Positions 36,156 to 47,540 of a DNA stretch of 64,000 bases are shown in pieces. How positions within the stretch are numbered: position 1 is the first letter of the stretch; every line of letters starts with the position of its first letter. The stretch lies in assembly GCF_905475345.1 (NCBI RefSeq), contig NC_066586.1, positions 2,107,001-2,171,000 on the forward strand, written 5' to 3'. Both the position numbers and the translations under genes were made by a program. The notes under the pieces were generated by a model. The model had not been told where the DNA came from. It ran no database searches and saw only the letters and a list, made by a program, of their open reading frames with translations. This stretch comes from Vespula vulgaris (lineage: Eukaryota > Arthropoda > Insecta > Hymenoptera > Vespidae).

Positions 36156-36192
36156 GAGAAAGAGAAAGAGAAAGAGAAAGAGAAAGGGAAAG
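36156..36192. repeat. (GAGAAA)n hexanucleotide tract
   Basis: About five near-perfect hexamer units; the reading frame across it is a Lys/Glu artefact. Confidence 0.93.
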
Positions 36193-36807
36193 AGATATGG
36201 AGAAAAGCAGGCATGGTCGGATGTGTCACTGTTTTAAAGCGGCCAGCCGTTTCCTGGGGATACGAATCACGCTTTGAAGATCCCACCAATGATATCAGTC
36301 GCCGTAGCTCGTGGAATCTATCGTAAGGGTACGGCCACGGAGTTTCACCCTCGGCAAATTTGTAATAGGACAAATTTGTGTCTGCGGTTGAAACGATACC
36401 ACCGTAGTAGTACCACGTCGGAGATTTTTATGGGATAACGTAAGTTACGAGCAAATTTTATCCCATTTGAAAAATTTTATTATTGTCATATTGAAAGCGA
36501 GAACCACGTTAGTTCGTTGTTCGAAAATATTTTTTGCCTTCTTAAATTTCTCGACGAAAAGATCATTCTTTCGAATCATTCTTCAACCTTCTCGTAGTAG
36601 CGTCTTTTTCAAAGCTTGTCGAGAGTACTCGGGCTGATCGTATATCATATTACTTTAATTCATATGGTAATCACCCGGCGCAGTCACTACACGGATTCAC
36701 CGAAAACTTTTGGGACAATGCGTGGGACAAAGGCAGGAGGTGAAAGGGGGAGTTGAAAGAGTAGATAGAGGTGGAGGATGGTAGGATGGAACAAGAGAGT
36801 GTGCGTA

Positions 36808-36866
36808 GTGAGAGAGAGAGAGAGAGAGGGAGAGAGGGAGCGAGGGAAAGAGAGAGAGAGAGAGTG
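36808..36866. repeat. Imperfect (GA)n tract
   Basis: GA repeats interrupted by GGGA and CGAG. Confidence 0.94.
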
Positions 36867-38142
36867 GGCGAGAGCAGAGGTAACGAAAGGGAGGGAGTGT
36901 TGAAACGCGCGAAGCTAGCGTTGGAAGTAGGGATGGTGATGGTGCTAGAGAGGACAACGGTGCGAATGCGATATTGAATTCGCCCCTGGCGACGTGGCTG
37001 TTATCGACAATGTCCGACCGTTGGACCGGAAGCCATTTGCTCGCTCTCCGACGAAATTTATGAAACTTTCGAAAGCTCGCCGTGTAATTGCGAGCTCTCG
37101 TGAAGGTGGCAGAACGAAGGTGGTCCAGGCTTTTGCGAATTTTATACTACAAAATTTTATCTATACCCCTATACCTTTTCAACTAATCTCTTGGATCGTA
37201 ATAATTTATCATTAAGCAAGAAAACAATATTGTATGAAACAAATTCGATTGGAATGAACGTCAGGTCATGTAAACGTACGAGCAATTAACGTTTAACTCG
37301 GTATTTGAACTTTGTTGGCAAGCTGTCCGCAAGAGGGATGCTAGAAATGAAACTCCCATTTCGCGATGAATACCGCGGGTCAATCCGCGAAGAGAATCCA
37401 TATGCCGAAAAGCGCGCCATCCAATCTGAAAGTGGCCGGTTAACGCGAATAGCTTATGCGCCATACGTTACGTGCTTCGACTGTGTATCGAATGGAAAAA
37501 GCATAACGTATGTTGGCTCGTATAGACGCTGATACAGCACCGTAGATAAAACATAAGAGAAAGAGGAGAAGAGGAAAGCGATCCGAGAGAGTATTTGCTT
37601 TTGCGTTCGATACTATCTCGCAAAAATTCAATACGATAAATTGTATTCAGAATTTGAATGGAAAGTTAATCCTTTCTCTTTCTTGAATAACATCATTATT
37701 ATATTTCATTGGAAATATGAATAATATTAATAAACCCGAGAATAATCATAATACCATCGGTCATAATAATTTTTCTACTTCGATAATATCATGAATAATG
37801 AATACGTATTATGCGAGAAATAAAATCAAAGTAAGTACTTACTCTTTGATCGGTAGCCGTTTTCTTCAACGATATTTTCAACGAGCGAGGAAATTGGCCG
37901 GTCGGCCATATGCGTCGACTCTAGTGCGCGTAGTAAGGTGGCGTATGGGGGCAGGGTGCAGCCAGCAAAAGTGGGAGAGGGTGGCCCCGCATTACAAATT
38001 TAATCTTACAAATGGATCCGAAAACTTGGAAACAATTGAATATATGAAATGCGGCCGCGTATATCATAACGCTAGACACGGGGTGGTTCCAACGGCAATA
38101 TTGTCAGGGCCGATCCATATTCTCCGAAAGCGTAGAGGAGAT

Positions 38143-38190
38143 AGAGATAGATAGATAGAGAATGAGAAAGAGAGAGAGAGAAATAGAGAG

Positions 38191-38228
<38 letters not shown>
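38143..38228. repeat. (GATA)n/(GA)n composite tract
   Basis: GATAGAGATA units, then GA runs ending in about 13 pure units. Confidence 0.95.
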
Positions 38229-38230
<2 letters not shown>

Positions 38231-38719
38231 TGGCTGGCTCGAGAGAAGAGCTTCTCGTTGCAGGAGTTTGGGTTGAATGGAGAGATCCAAAAGGGAAAGG
38301 GAGGAAGGAATGGCAAAACATGGTTTTGGCACGACAAGAAGTCGCGAGATAGACGCACGGTTCCTGTCGCTTTCGGATAGCCTCGCTGTTTCGAGAATTC
38401 CCGGCATAAACAGATTCGATTCGTGGCTCGAACACTCGAAAAAAGATCTCTTCGCGAGTTCTCTTCCGGACTTGGTGAACGATTGAAATACTGAGAAAGA
38501 TTTCTGTTTCCCTTACATACGTATTGAATTTCGTAGTTATTTCGATATGATTTCAATTCGACGAGGCGAAGAAAAATGAAAAGGGAAAAAAAGAAGAAAA
38601 TGAAAAAGGAGGAAAGAAAAAAGAGGAGCGCTCGGATTTTTTTCCCTCTTTCTTTCTTCCTTTCTTTCTTTCTTTTTTATTTTATTTTATTAAAATAACG
38701 GCCATACGTGAATGAGAAA

Positions 38720-38840
38720 TAGAAGGAAGGTTGGAATGGTAGATTCGAAGCGGTCTACCAGCCGCCGACTAGATTAGCATAAATATGGCGTCTTAGAGTG
38801 GGACCGTTTGTCATCGTTAGCAAAGCACACGCTTCCTGGG
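38720..38840. promoter_or_regulatory. Island with ATTAGCAT and AATATGGCGTC
   Basis: ATTAGCAT at 38773-38780 is followed four bases later by ATGGCG (38785-38790), within AATATGGCGTC (38782-38792). This is the third copy of that 11-mer in the window and the second beside the octamer. Confidence 0.4.
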
Positions 38841-41365
38841 ACTCGTGCAGTCACACTCCTCTGAACCGTCGAGCTGCTTTCTATTCCCTCCGGCGTACTC
38901 GACTTAGTCCCGCAGGAAGGAAACCTCCGATGTTAGCTCACCGAATGCAAGAGAGAAAGAGAGCAGCTAGCAAGCTCGCGAGCTCGCTATGTAGGTACGT
39001 GGCTATCACGAGCTTTCCTACTCTCTCACACACCAACCGTTATTCTCTTTCTCTTTCTAGTCCTCATCCTCTTCTCATACTCTTTGGTTCTTCTATTTCT
39101 CCTTTCCTTTCCTGACGTCTCCAGTCGGAGACAGGTACTTCGGTACCCGAACTTCCCGAACACAGATTTCTACGGACTGTAAATGAATGTAGGTATCCTC
39201 TGATTTAGGATTCCCCCTCTCGTTCCCGATTCAAATTGGAATTAGAATGTGGGAGGGACAGGAACAACGGATGGGTTGGGGTGTAAACGGGAACAAGGGA
39301 ATAATATTTTTAAAAAGATAGAGGATAGATTTTTCAGAAAATCAACAACAATTACGTTTTAATATTCTCTGTCAATATTCTTATTTTTTTTTTATCTTTT
39401 CTTTTTTTTACATTTTAACGTTTAATATTAATGATATTAATTAATTATCTCATATCGATCGTCCTAGGTATATTCTCTCTCGCACAATCATGCTAACCGT
39501 TCGATTTGGTTTATTGCGATAGCGTGTCCGTATCGGCGGCAATCTGCTGAAACGCATCGTCATATTTCATAAGCTTCCCTGCGCGGTGCGACGAGTATTA
39601 CGCTCTAGATGCCTTCGGTGAAAGGGACGACATTACTTTTCTATTAGAATGATTGAATAAAACCGTCGATGGATTCGCACGTACTCTCCGTTATTGCTAA
39701 AACTTTTCTAGGAGTAACGAGATCTTGGAAAATCACTCTATCTCGGATCTTTCTATTATCTTTAATAACTTAACTCGTATCATAAGTTTAATATACGTTC
39801 TATTTCTTCGCTACGAATGATATATACAACATTCAAATTAAATTTGCAAAACAGAAGAAACTACGTTAGAATAATTTTATCTAATTTTTTATTAATATTT
39901 GTTTAATCGTATTGCATTTATTGATAGCGTACATAGAAACGATTTGTAAGATCGTCGACGGCACGAAAATAAGTTATTTTTTTGAAAAAAAGTTTATTCA
40001 ACTATTATAAAAATAATTAGATGTTTAGTTGTACTTGGAAGACAGTAGCTTTGGATTTCTCACTCGGTTTCGATTCCCCTTGAATCTCGGGGGAGCGTTT
40101 ACCGCGGATAATTCATATTTATGACGGAACGCTCTATCAACCCCACTTGTCTCGTATACGTTTAATTGAGACGTTCGTGTCGGAGGCAATAGGGTGCGAA
40201 GCCGGTCGTTGTCCTGGGGGTCACGGAGGACTACAATGCCGTCGACGTTCGATGGGCTTCAAGAACAATTCTCAGGACTGTCGTTAACGATTGGCACGAA
40301 TTTTCAGATACGCGACCGTGTCCAGCGAAGTCATTGTCGTCGCTTATTCTACCGTCAGCATGAAGGATTCGTGGTCAGCATCGATGATGGACATTCGTAT
40401 AGCTTTTTCCTCTTTTAGATCATTCATGGTGCAGCTGCATTAATTTAGGACAATAATATCAGTACAGTTGGCATAACTAAAATTATGCTTCCCTTCTGGC
40501 CTAATGATTAGGCTTGATGATTAAATTCAAACCATACATTGATTTGCCCCGAACTTTGCTCTTTAACATATCTCATTTGTATTCCTAAAATTTGCATTCG
40601 ATCAATGAGCAATTCACCTCTTTCCACCCCTCCTTGTTTTTCGCTTCATCGTTGAGAAAATTCGTAAGAATTATAACTTATTCCTTTTTCTTTTTCATTT
40701 TCAAGAGAAGGGGCGAGTTTTGTTCCTTTCTTTCGTTCGAAGAAACGTAGATAAATATCTTGCAAAGGCAATACCGGTAAACGAGTTTAGGTTGTCGCCG
40801 ACTCGGTGAGTACTCGCAAGAGATAGATCCACTTAGTTTTCTGAACGCCCTTTTCGAGCCACCCTCTAAGTATTAAATACTAATTCCATTAAAGCGAGGA
40901 AGGGTTGCGCCCATATCTCTGACCCATATTTCATGCCAAAAGCTTTTCAATCCGAGAAAATACTTATGGATCCGTCCTACGACCCTCACGATGTTGCTCA
41001 GGAAAATATGATAGTAGCTTCTTCGAACGCGGACGAAGGAGTCGTTTTCGATGGCGAAATTATAGCCTTTCTAACTTTTTTCTCGATCGTTTCATCTATA
41101 TGATAGTTAGATATTTCGAAAGGCATTTAGAGTAAATCGTTCGACCGAATACATTTCTCTAGTAAATCGTTCATCTGTAGATAGATACTCTTTGGTTTCG
41201 TAAAATGTAACGAAAGGATGGAAGCCATTTTGGTACCGGATGATCTTCGAACGAAACGTATTTCTTCGAATCTTTATTCTTGCTATTCGAAAGGTACGAG
41301 GACGATCGTCAAGACGATAAAATAAATCGAATAAAATTGTCTCTGTCTTTCTATCTTCTTCTCTC

Positions 41366-41369
<4 letters not shown>

Positions 41370-41419
<50 letters not shown>

Positions 41420-41420
41420 C
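41370..41420. repeat. (CT)n/(CTTT)n tract
   Basis: About 17 CT units then CTTT units. Confidence 0.96.
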
Positions 41421-41661
41421 GTAGCGATAAGTAAGAACGATCGATCGAACGATATCGAGAACTCGATTAAGCTCGTCCCTTGGGCATTCGAGGGCGTGTA
41501 AAAAGGCGACGTTTTCGAGGACGGCGATTTCGTCGTACGATTCCTGACTAAGTTCTTGCCTATGGTTAAGTACTGTAGAATTTCATCGGACTCGCAGAGC
41601 GATGCAATCACGCAGAAGCCCATGATAACGGAGTTTCAATTATGAGTCATACTCTACTTAC

Positions 41662-41701
41662 CTCTCTCTCTCTCTCTCTCTCTTTCTCTCCCTTTCTCTC
41701 T

Positions 41702-41733
<32 letters not shown>

Positions 41734-41740
41734 CTCTATC
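41662..41740. repeat. (CT)n/(TATC)n composite tract
   Basis: CT units followed by TATC tetranucleotides with one CCATC. Confidence 0.95.
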
Positions 41741-42485
41741 TTTTGTTAGTGGTCTTCGGTTAACGACAGTACGATCGTCGTTTTCATCGATTCCGACTAT
41801 CGAAGATTAAAATTCGATCGTCACGGTTAGGTCGCTAAGAGTAAACGATAAGAGTTCATCTTCGGCAAGTTCCGTTCCGTCGGACGACGAATATCTTTTC
41901 AAACTCTCATGTCTCTTTCTCGCTTTTCTCATCCTCGTTATTCCTCTTCCTCTTCTTCTCTTTTCATTTTAACCGAACCGACGCCATACCTCGCTTTTCT
42001 ATGGCGAAAGTTTTCCTTCAATTACTTCAAGAAGCGTTCGACTACATCACGATAACTCAACTCAGAACGACAGACACATAGCTCCAATCGCTAAAAGGTC
42101 CTAGAAGACCGATCGTCCTTCTCTAAGCAATAACTGTCATACGAGTAAAATGTCTTATGGGATGTCTATGTCTCGAAAGACGAAAAAGGCCAAGTACAAG
42201 AAGAAAAAGAAGAAGAAGAAGATCTCGATCGCGATCCATATTGACGAGGAAAACCAATGGCATAAGAGAAGAACGTAAACCACGAGAAATCTACGAGAGA
42301 AACACAATGGTTTTAACGCGGCTACTTCTGCTCCCTGGTTCAGGTCAATAAGCGCAATAAACTCATTCGACGTTTTACTGCGAATCGTTTTATAGCCGTT
42401 GGTTATGACTACACCTATATCGTTCTTGTCTTTCGGTTCATCTCGATCGGTAGCCACTCTGTCCATCCCTTCTTCCAAACGTCCA

Positions 42486-42514
42486 CCCACCCATCCACCC
42501 AACTCCCACTTCCC
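42486..42514 (-). other. Predicted G-quadruplex on the minus strand
   Basis: Five CCC tracts (42486, 42490, 42498, 42505, 42512) with loops of one to five bases, giving G-tracts on the minus strand. Confidence 0.5.
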
Positions 42515-43555
42515 ACACCATCCACCTACCCCTTCTCTACTCGCTGCTATAGAACCCAAGAGAAACTAGTTACCGAAATTGCGCTAGTTTAAATTATGAG
42601 TCCTGGCGCCTCCGCGATTTATTTTTAAAGGGCTCCGACACCCCAAATTCTTCCCTTTTTCGTCTCTCTCCCCCCTCTCCCTCCTTCCTGCTCCTTATCC
42701 CTACCTACTTTTACTCCTATCCACTACCGCAATAAGTACTCACCGATAATCCTAACTTCGTCTTATTTCTTACGACTTCGTACTACCTAAGTCGCTTTCA
42801 TTTCTACTTTTCTACTTTTTCCGGAAATGCTGTTGGAACTTTAACGTTTCTTCGAAACTTTCGAAATAGTAACCGTGAGATGCTCCTTCGCGACAGTAAA
42901 ATGTTGACTTTAACGGTGATCACTTTTGATACGTCGCGTTTCCTTGGCTCGGTTTTAATCGACGCGCCAGCCAGAAATCGTAAAACCGTTATATCCAATC
43001 TTTCGTTCTAGCGAAATGCGCCTAAGATTTTACGAGAGTACGTTCGTGCGATCGAATGCATTCCCGTGAAAATGACACAGCTAGTGTGCTCACCGTCGGA
43101 ACTGTGAGTATAACATTATCCCCTTCCTCCGTTAATATCTTTCCAATATTTCTTATAGCAAACTTTTTCCTTAGAATTCTGGAATACAATAATAGTCTTT
43201 TTTTTTATTTGGATATAAAAACAATATACTTCTGTTTGTTCGTCTAAGAATGTTGAAAAACGTAATAACTGATTGTGCATCACGCGTCTCTATAACGAAA
43301 TAATAATAGTACAGTTTTTTCTCATAACGTAACAACAATACATGTACGGTTTTTTTCTATCAGACGAAAGTTAAAATTTCTACAAATTTAGCTAGATCAT
43401 ATTTTGCATACTACAATAAACTTTAGTACACATTAAACTCTTAGATATGTAAAAATCCAAAAATATATTTTATGATAAAATCAGATACCTATATAAAGTG
43501 TCCTTACGTTTGACTCGCGTGACATCGAGAGTACTAGAAAAATAAAAAAAACTGA

Positions 43556-43606
43556 TAATAATAATGATAATAATAATAATAATAATAATAACAATAATAA
43601 TAAACT
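43556..43606. repeat. (AAT)n microsatellite
   Basis: ATA/AAT units with two interruptions, followed by poly-A/G sequence. Confidence 0.96.
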
Positions 43607-43962
43607 AGAAGGTAGAAAAAATAAAAAGAAAAAAAAGAAAAAAAAAGGAGAAAGAAAATGAATAAGGATAGGTAGCGAATGAGGTCTTTGCTCTCGCGAG
43701 GAAAACGACGCTGTCTCGTCCCTCCTATCAATCTCGGCTACGACTCGTTCCCTCTCGCTTGGACATTTACATGGCAATAGCTGGTAGTACCTACACACTT
43801 CGTCCTGGTGTGCCCCGAGGCCAGAATTGAAACCACCTCATTACCACGACACAGCCGGGACGTGGCGAGGGGAATGAGGCAGCGCGAGCTGCCGGAGAAT
43901 CCGTTTTGCGAATATTGGAGGTAATGTCGCGAGGGGTTTTATACAACACCCCGTTCACCTAT

Positions 43963-44010
43963 GTCTCTCTCTCTCTCTCTCTCTCACTCTCTCTCTCTTT
44001 CTCTCTCACT
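43963..44010. repeat. (CT)n tract
   Basis: CT units with two CACT interruptions, right after a GC-rich island (43800-43960). Confidence 0.95.
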
Positions 44011-44769
44011 TTCACGAGTTATTTTCATTCTTCCTTCTATCAGGAATTTCAGGGATAAAAAATGTAAATGCCGAACAATTTATTTAAGTTTTTCGAAACG
44101 GTCAAACTATCGATCGATCCTTTATTTCGATCTTTTCTATTATTAATTGAAAACCGAGAAACATCGAGAGATATCGAAATATCGAGTCGACGAAAGCTCG
44201 AACGAGACAATTTTGCTACTTAAACCGTGAGGTAAAATTTGTGCTTGATTATCAGGAGGAATCAGTAGGGGTAAGGAAGAAAGAGCCAGGGAGCAGATGA
44301 CACGTTCGTCTCGAGTAAGATAAGAAAACGACGCTCGTAACACGAACACGAAGATGCCCGCATTTACGAAACACGGGAGGAGGAAAAGCGGAATCGCCTT
44401 TACGACGCCGTGATACGCCGACGCTCGGTCTTGGATTCTCTACGCTTCGCGCATAGCAACGCGGCAGCAACCGGTTTAAGAGGAGGAGAAATTGTGGGAG
44501 GTGGTTTGGTACGAAGCGAGCGACCTTTCTACGAAAGGGGTTTGAGACGTTACAACTTTAATTAAATGTTTATCGTAACGGAATTTACTGAAGGCTGCCG
44601 AAGGAGCAACTCTCGTAACATTCCTCGATCATACCACTTACATAATCCAAAAGATCCATTTTATGAACGTTCATTATGATTTATGAGTTAAAATGGAGAA
44701 TATCTTCAAATATCGATTCGAAAATAAACAAGTGTCAGTATGACAGAAAAGTTCGAGAAGGAATTTTTA

Positions 44770-44890
44770 AAAAAAAAGCCATATTGGATAATATTCGCTC
44801 ACGATGAATATCTCTACTATCACTCGAAGCGTTAAAATGGCGGCTTGCTTATAAACGCAGAATGCTTTCTATTTTAGCATACAAATTTGT
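44770..44890. promoter_or_regulatory. Motif-cluster island, copy A
   Basis: In order: GCCATATTGG (44778-44787), CGAAG (44825), AAAATGGCGG (44834-44843) and TTAGCATACAAA (44874-44885). The same elements in the same order recur about 330 bp downstream. GCCATATT and AAAATGGCGG are good YY1/PHO-type sites on opposite strands. TTATAAA at 44849 is Hox-like. Confidence 0.45.
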
Positions 44891-45099
44891 TTCTTCTTAG
44901 AAAGACTAGCATTTTATTGGAAAGTATAGATAAATATCTAGAAAAAAAAGAAAAAAATACAAAGAGGAAGAAGATGAGAAAGAAGAAAAGAAGAAAATAG
45001 TCGTATTTATTTCGAAATATTTAAATTAATTTTGTAGACGATTTTTTGATTCGCTATTGCATGTCTCGTTAATTTAACGTTGCTCTATCGGAAATAGAT

Positions 45100-45300
45100 G
45101 AGATCGAGCCATATTGGTAATCTCGAGATGCGGCTCACCGCTTTCCCCGAAGACGTTCCATCGCGGTCAAGATGGCGCACCACGTGCAGTGTGTTCCATC
45201 TTATATTAGCATACAAACTCCTAGCCGGCAGCTAGGGGGCCACTTGAGTCTTGATTTATGTACTAAATATGCCTCCCTCGCGAGCCAACCAACGCCGAAC
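45100..45300. promoter_or_regulatory. Motif-cluster island, copy B
   Basis: In order: GCCATATTGG (45108-45117), CGAAG (45148), AAGATGGCGC (45169-45178), CACGTG (45181-45186) and ATTAGCATACAAA (45205-45217). An NK-2-type CCACTTGA and a caudal-like GATTTATG follow. It shares motif order and approximate spacing with copy A, while the intervening bases differ. Confidence 0.45.
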
Positions 45301-45371
45301 CTTTCTTGATATCCTATCAAGTATATACCTATACTGTTTGCTATATATTTTTCTATTTTTGATCAAGAAGA

Positions 45372-45372
<1 letters not shown>

Positions 45373-45406
<34 letters not shown>
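45373..45406. repeat. (AT)n microsatellite
   Basis: About 17 units just right of motif-cluster copy B. Confidence 0.96.
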
Positions 45407-45409
<3 letters not shown>

Positions 45410-46104
45410 TTATTTTCTTTTTAAGAATATATTTGAAAATTTTAGAAAGAGGAAAGGAAAAAGATCTAGACAATTTTGTTTCAAATGAATTCTTCTTTTC
45501 TTTTTTGTAGCCATTCGAGAATTATCGTAAAACGTTAAAAGCATCGTAAATGCAAAGAAAAACGTCGTACTTACGAGATGAATTTAAAAAACGGTTACAG
45601 TGGATAGTCTCAGCGGGTAAAACGCATGTCATAGAAGTCGCTGCGGCGAAAACGCGAATCGCTCGTACGCTACGATAAGTATGGTAATACGTTAGAATTA
45701 AAAAGTCCAGTTAAGCCGGTAATAATTCAAGATCCGAGGGTGTATCAAGGCGAATAAGCATAAATGAATAATGGTACGATAGATAATTTAATGTGCTCGC
45801 TGCATGTTGCACGGCTCTTGCCGATTCGCACGCCGCTTACGAGACTCGTCCACCTTCAGGACTACCATTGAACGTACTCTTGACTAATCGCTCTTGAGAT
45901 TAGGTGAATTTTTATGCATCTTCATCGAATAAAATCTTTTTTTTTTTCTTTAGCATTAATAATTGTATTTTTTGTTTCTTTTGTTTCTCAGTACGCTTTT
46001 GATGTACCGTAGAAAATTCCGAACAATAATAATCAAGTTTCGAAAGTTGTCCGTGCAATTTTCTTACGGTTTTAGGTGCGTTAAAATATGTATGGAATCG
46101 AGTT

Positions 46105-46390
46105 AAACCCTCTTGCTTGCCGGTGAGTTGCCCCGTGGCCGCATGACGAAACGCAAGCGCGGAAGCTGTTACCGAGCCATTTGCATGGCATCAACGGCGA
46201 TTTCGTTAAAATCCCTTACCTCTCTTTTTCTCCCATTTGCTTGTCTACCAACGTTCAACTCGATTTACCGTCGGCAATCTAAATATACCGCGTTTCATAG
46301 CCCTCCCGGGCGATATTGCCACCATGTAATTCGTGCCTGTAATCGTTTACCAGGCGGAGAACCTAAGCGTTTTGTATTCACTAAAATGCT
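46105..46390. promoter_or_regulatory. Island with an octamer embedded between inverted GCCAT cores
   Basis: GCCATTTGCATGGC (46176-46189) places a perfect octamer ATTTGCAT (46179-46186) between GCCAT and its inverted copy ATGGC. The surrounding block is GC-rich and unique. A 123-codon plus-strand frame here has no motif and ends in AT-rich hydrophobic sequence, so I do not call it coding. Confidence 0.35.
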
Positions 46391-47261
46391 TGGAAAACCT
46401 ATGAACTTTCGTTTAACTTTTCTTTTTTGTTTTAAACTATCTTCGACAAGACATTTTTATTTGAACAAAAATTATTTTGGATAGTATATTGTTTTAATTT
46501 TATTGTCGTTAGTAGAAATCATTATGTTTTATTGTATGAAATAAGATTAATAACATAAAATCGTGGATCACACTTTCTACCACGAAATGACATATGCAGA
46601 ATTCATAGAAGGGTATGAAAACGTTTGCTGGCTCGTGTATCACAAGGAGTATCGCTAAAAGTTACGAGGGCATGTAGAAGAACTAAGGGTGGTTCCATCG
46701 TGAAAGAAAGAGGAGAGAGAAGATCGGCGCCGGCAGACTTTTGTTTCCGAAGAAGCATAAAAATCGGTCTTCTGGACGGGTACTGGCACCCACCTTCCTT
46801 TCGTTCCTTGCCCGAACGAAGACAGTTTTATGCGTTTCACATTAATTTGCATAATCGAATATAAAATCTGAATAACGCGTTTCCGCGACATTCGGAGTCG
46901 TGTGTCACTCGAAAAATTCCGTGCTACCCTTCTGGATTACATCCCTTATCGACCTCTTATTCTCTTTCTTTTTGTAGCTTGTGAAGTAGCTATTCGATCA
47001 ATTGGCTAGCAAGAATGCAAAAAAATTATTTAGGAAACTATCTCCGTAATCATAATTTAATTTAATAAATAGATCTGAAGATAACAAAAAAGATAAGTTG
47101 TTGGTAGAGACTTTTATTGACTCTAAGTTTTCTTATGATGGTAATCTATGTGTATATCGTTCAATGGTAAGAAGAAACCAAGTTTATCGAACAAGTCGAT
47201 AAAATAAGAAACGATAATTTGAGAGATTGATACACTTCAAACAATAGCAATATGTGTAATA
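46391..47261. other. AT-rich non-coding DNA
   Basis: A GC-richer patch at 46640-46830 has frames open on both strands and no motif. The rest is AT-rich. Confidence 0.5.
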
Positions 47262-47540
47262 GTAGATCCCTGTTTTACCGAACGGGTTACTTAGCCAATA
47301 ATAGTAGATTAACTCAGTTGACTTAATAGATCCTATATTACCTATTATAGTATATCAACTCAGTCGAGCAAGAAGATGTCTGTTTTATCGAACGGACAAT
47401 TCATAATTATGTAATTAAATTTGTAATAGCAGATTAATTTAGTTGATAAAGTAGATCCCTGTTTCATCAATTAAAGCTACTGGAGAAATTTCGTCGATCG
47501 GGACCAAAAGATAATAGTGGATCTTTGCTTTATCGACAAG
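47262..47540. repeat. Degenerate tandem repeat
   Basis: Two phrases recur in alternation. The first is GTAGATCCCTGTTTTACCG-like, at 47262, 47371, 47451 and 47517 (the last two more diverged). The second is GTAGATTAACTCAGTTGA-like, at 47304, 47350 and 47429. Spacing is irregular (about 65-110 bp), so this is an old, decayed satellite or a multiply duplicated element. Confidence 0.6.

Larger units (their letters stand above)
35621..38142. other. Non-coding DNA
   Basis: A G8 run at 35950-35957, hexanucleotide and GA tracts, and GC-richer unique patches 36010-36130 and 37290-37480 without coding signal. Confidence 0.5.
38841..44769. other. Long non-coding interval
   Basis: Unique AT-rich DNA with several GC-richer patches: 40080-40420, where a weak plus-strand frame is not convincing; 42970-43110, which carries a GTGAGT donor-like site at 43083; and 43800-43960. 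Microsatellites are listed separately. No gene supported. Confidence 0.45.

Noticed and set aside
40194..40418. Plus-strand frame with some protein-like stretches
   Set aside because: No acceptor, donor or promoter context, and it ends in Phe-rich sequence; GC-rich composition is enough to keep it open.
46113..46484. 123-codon plus-strand frame
   Set aside because: The GC-rich half looks like a regulatory island and the rest is AT-rich hydrophobic sequence; no domain.
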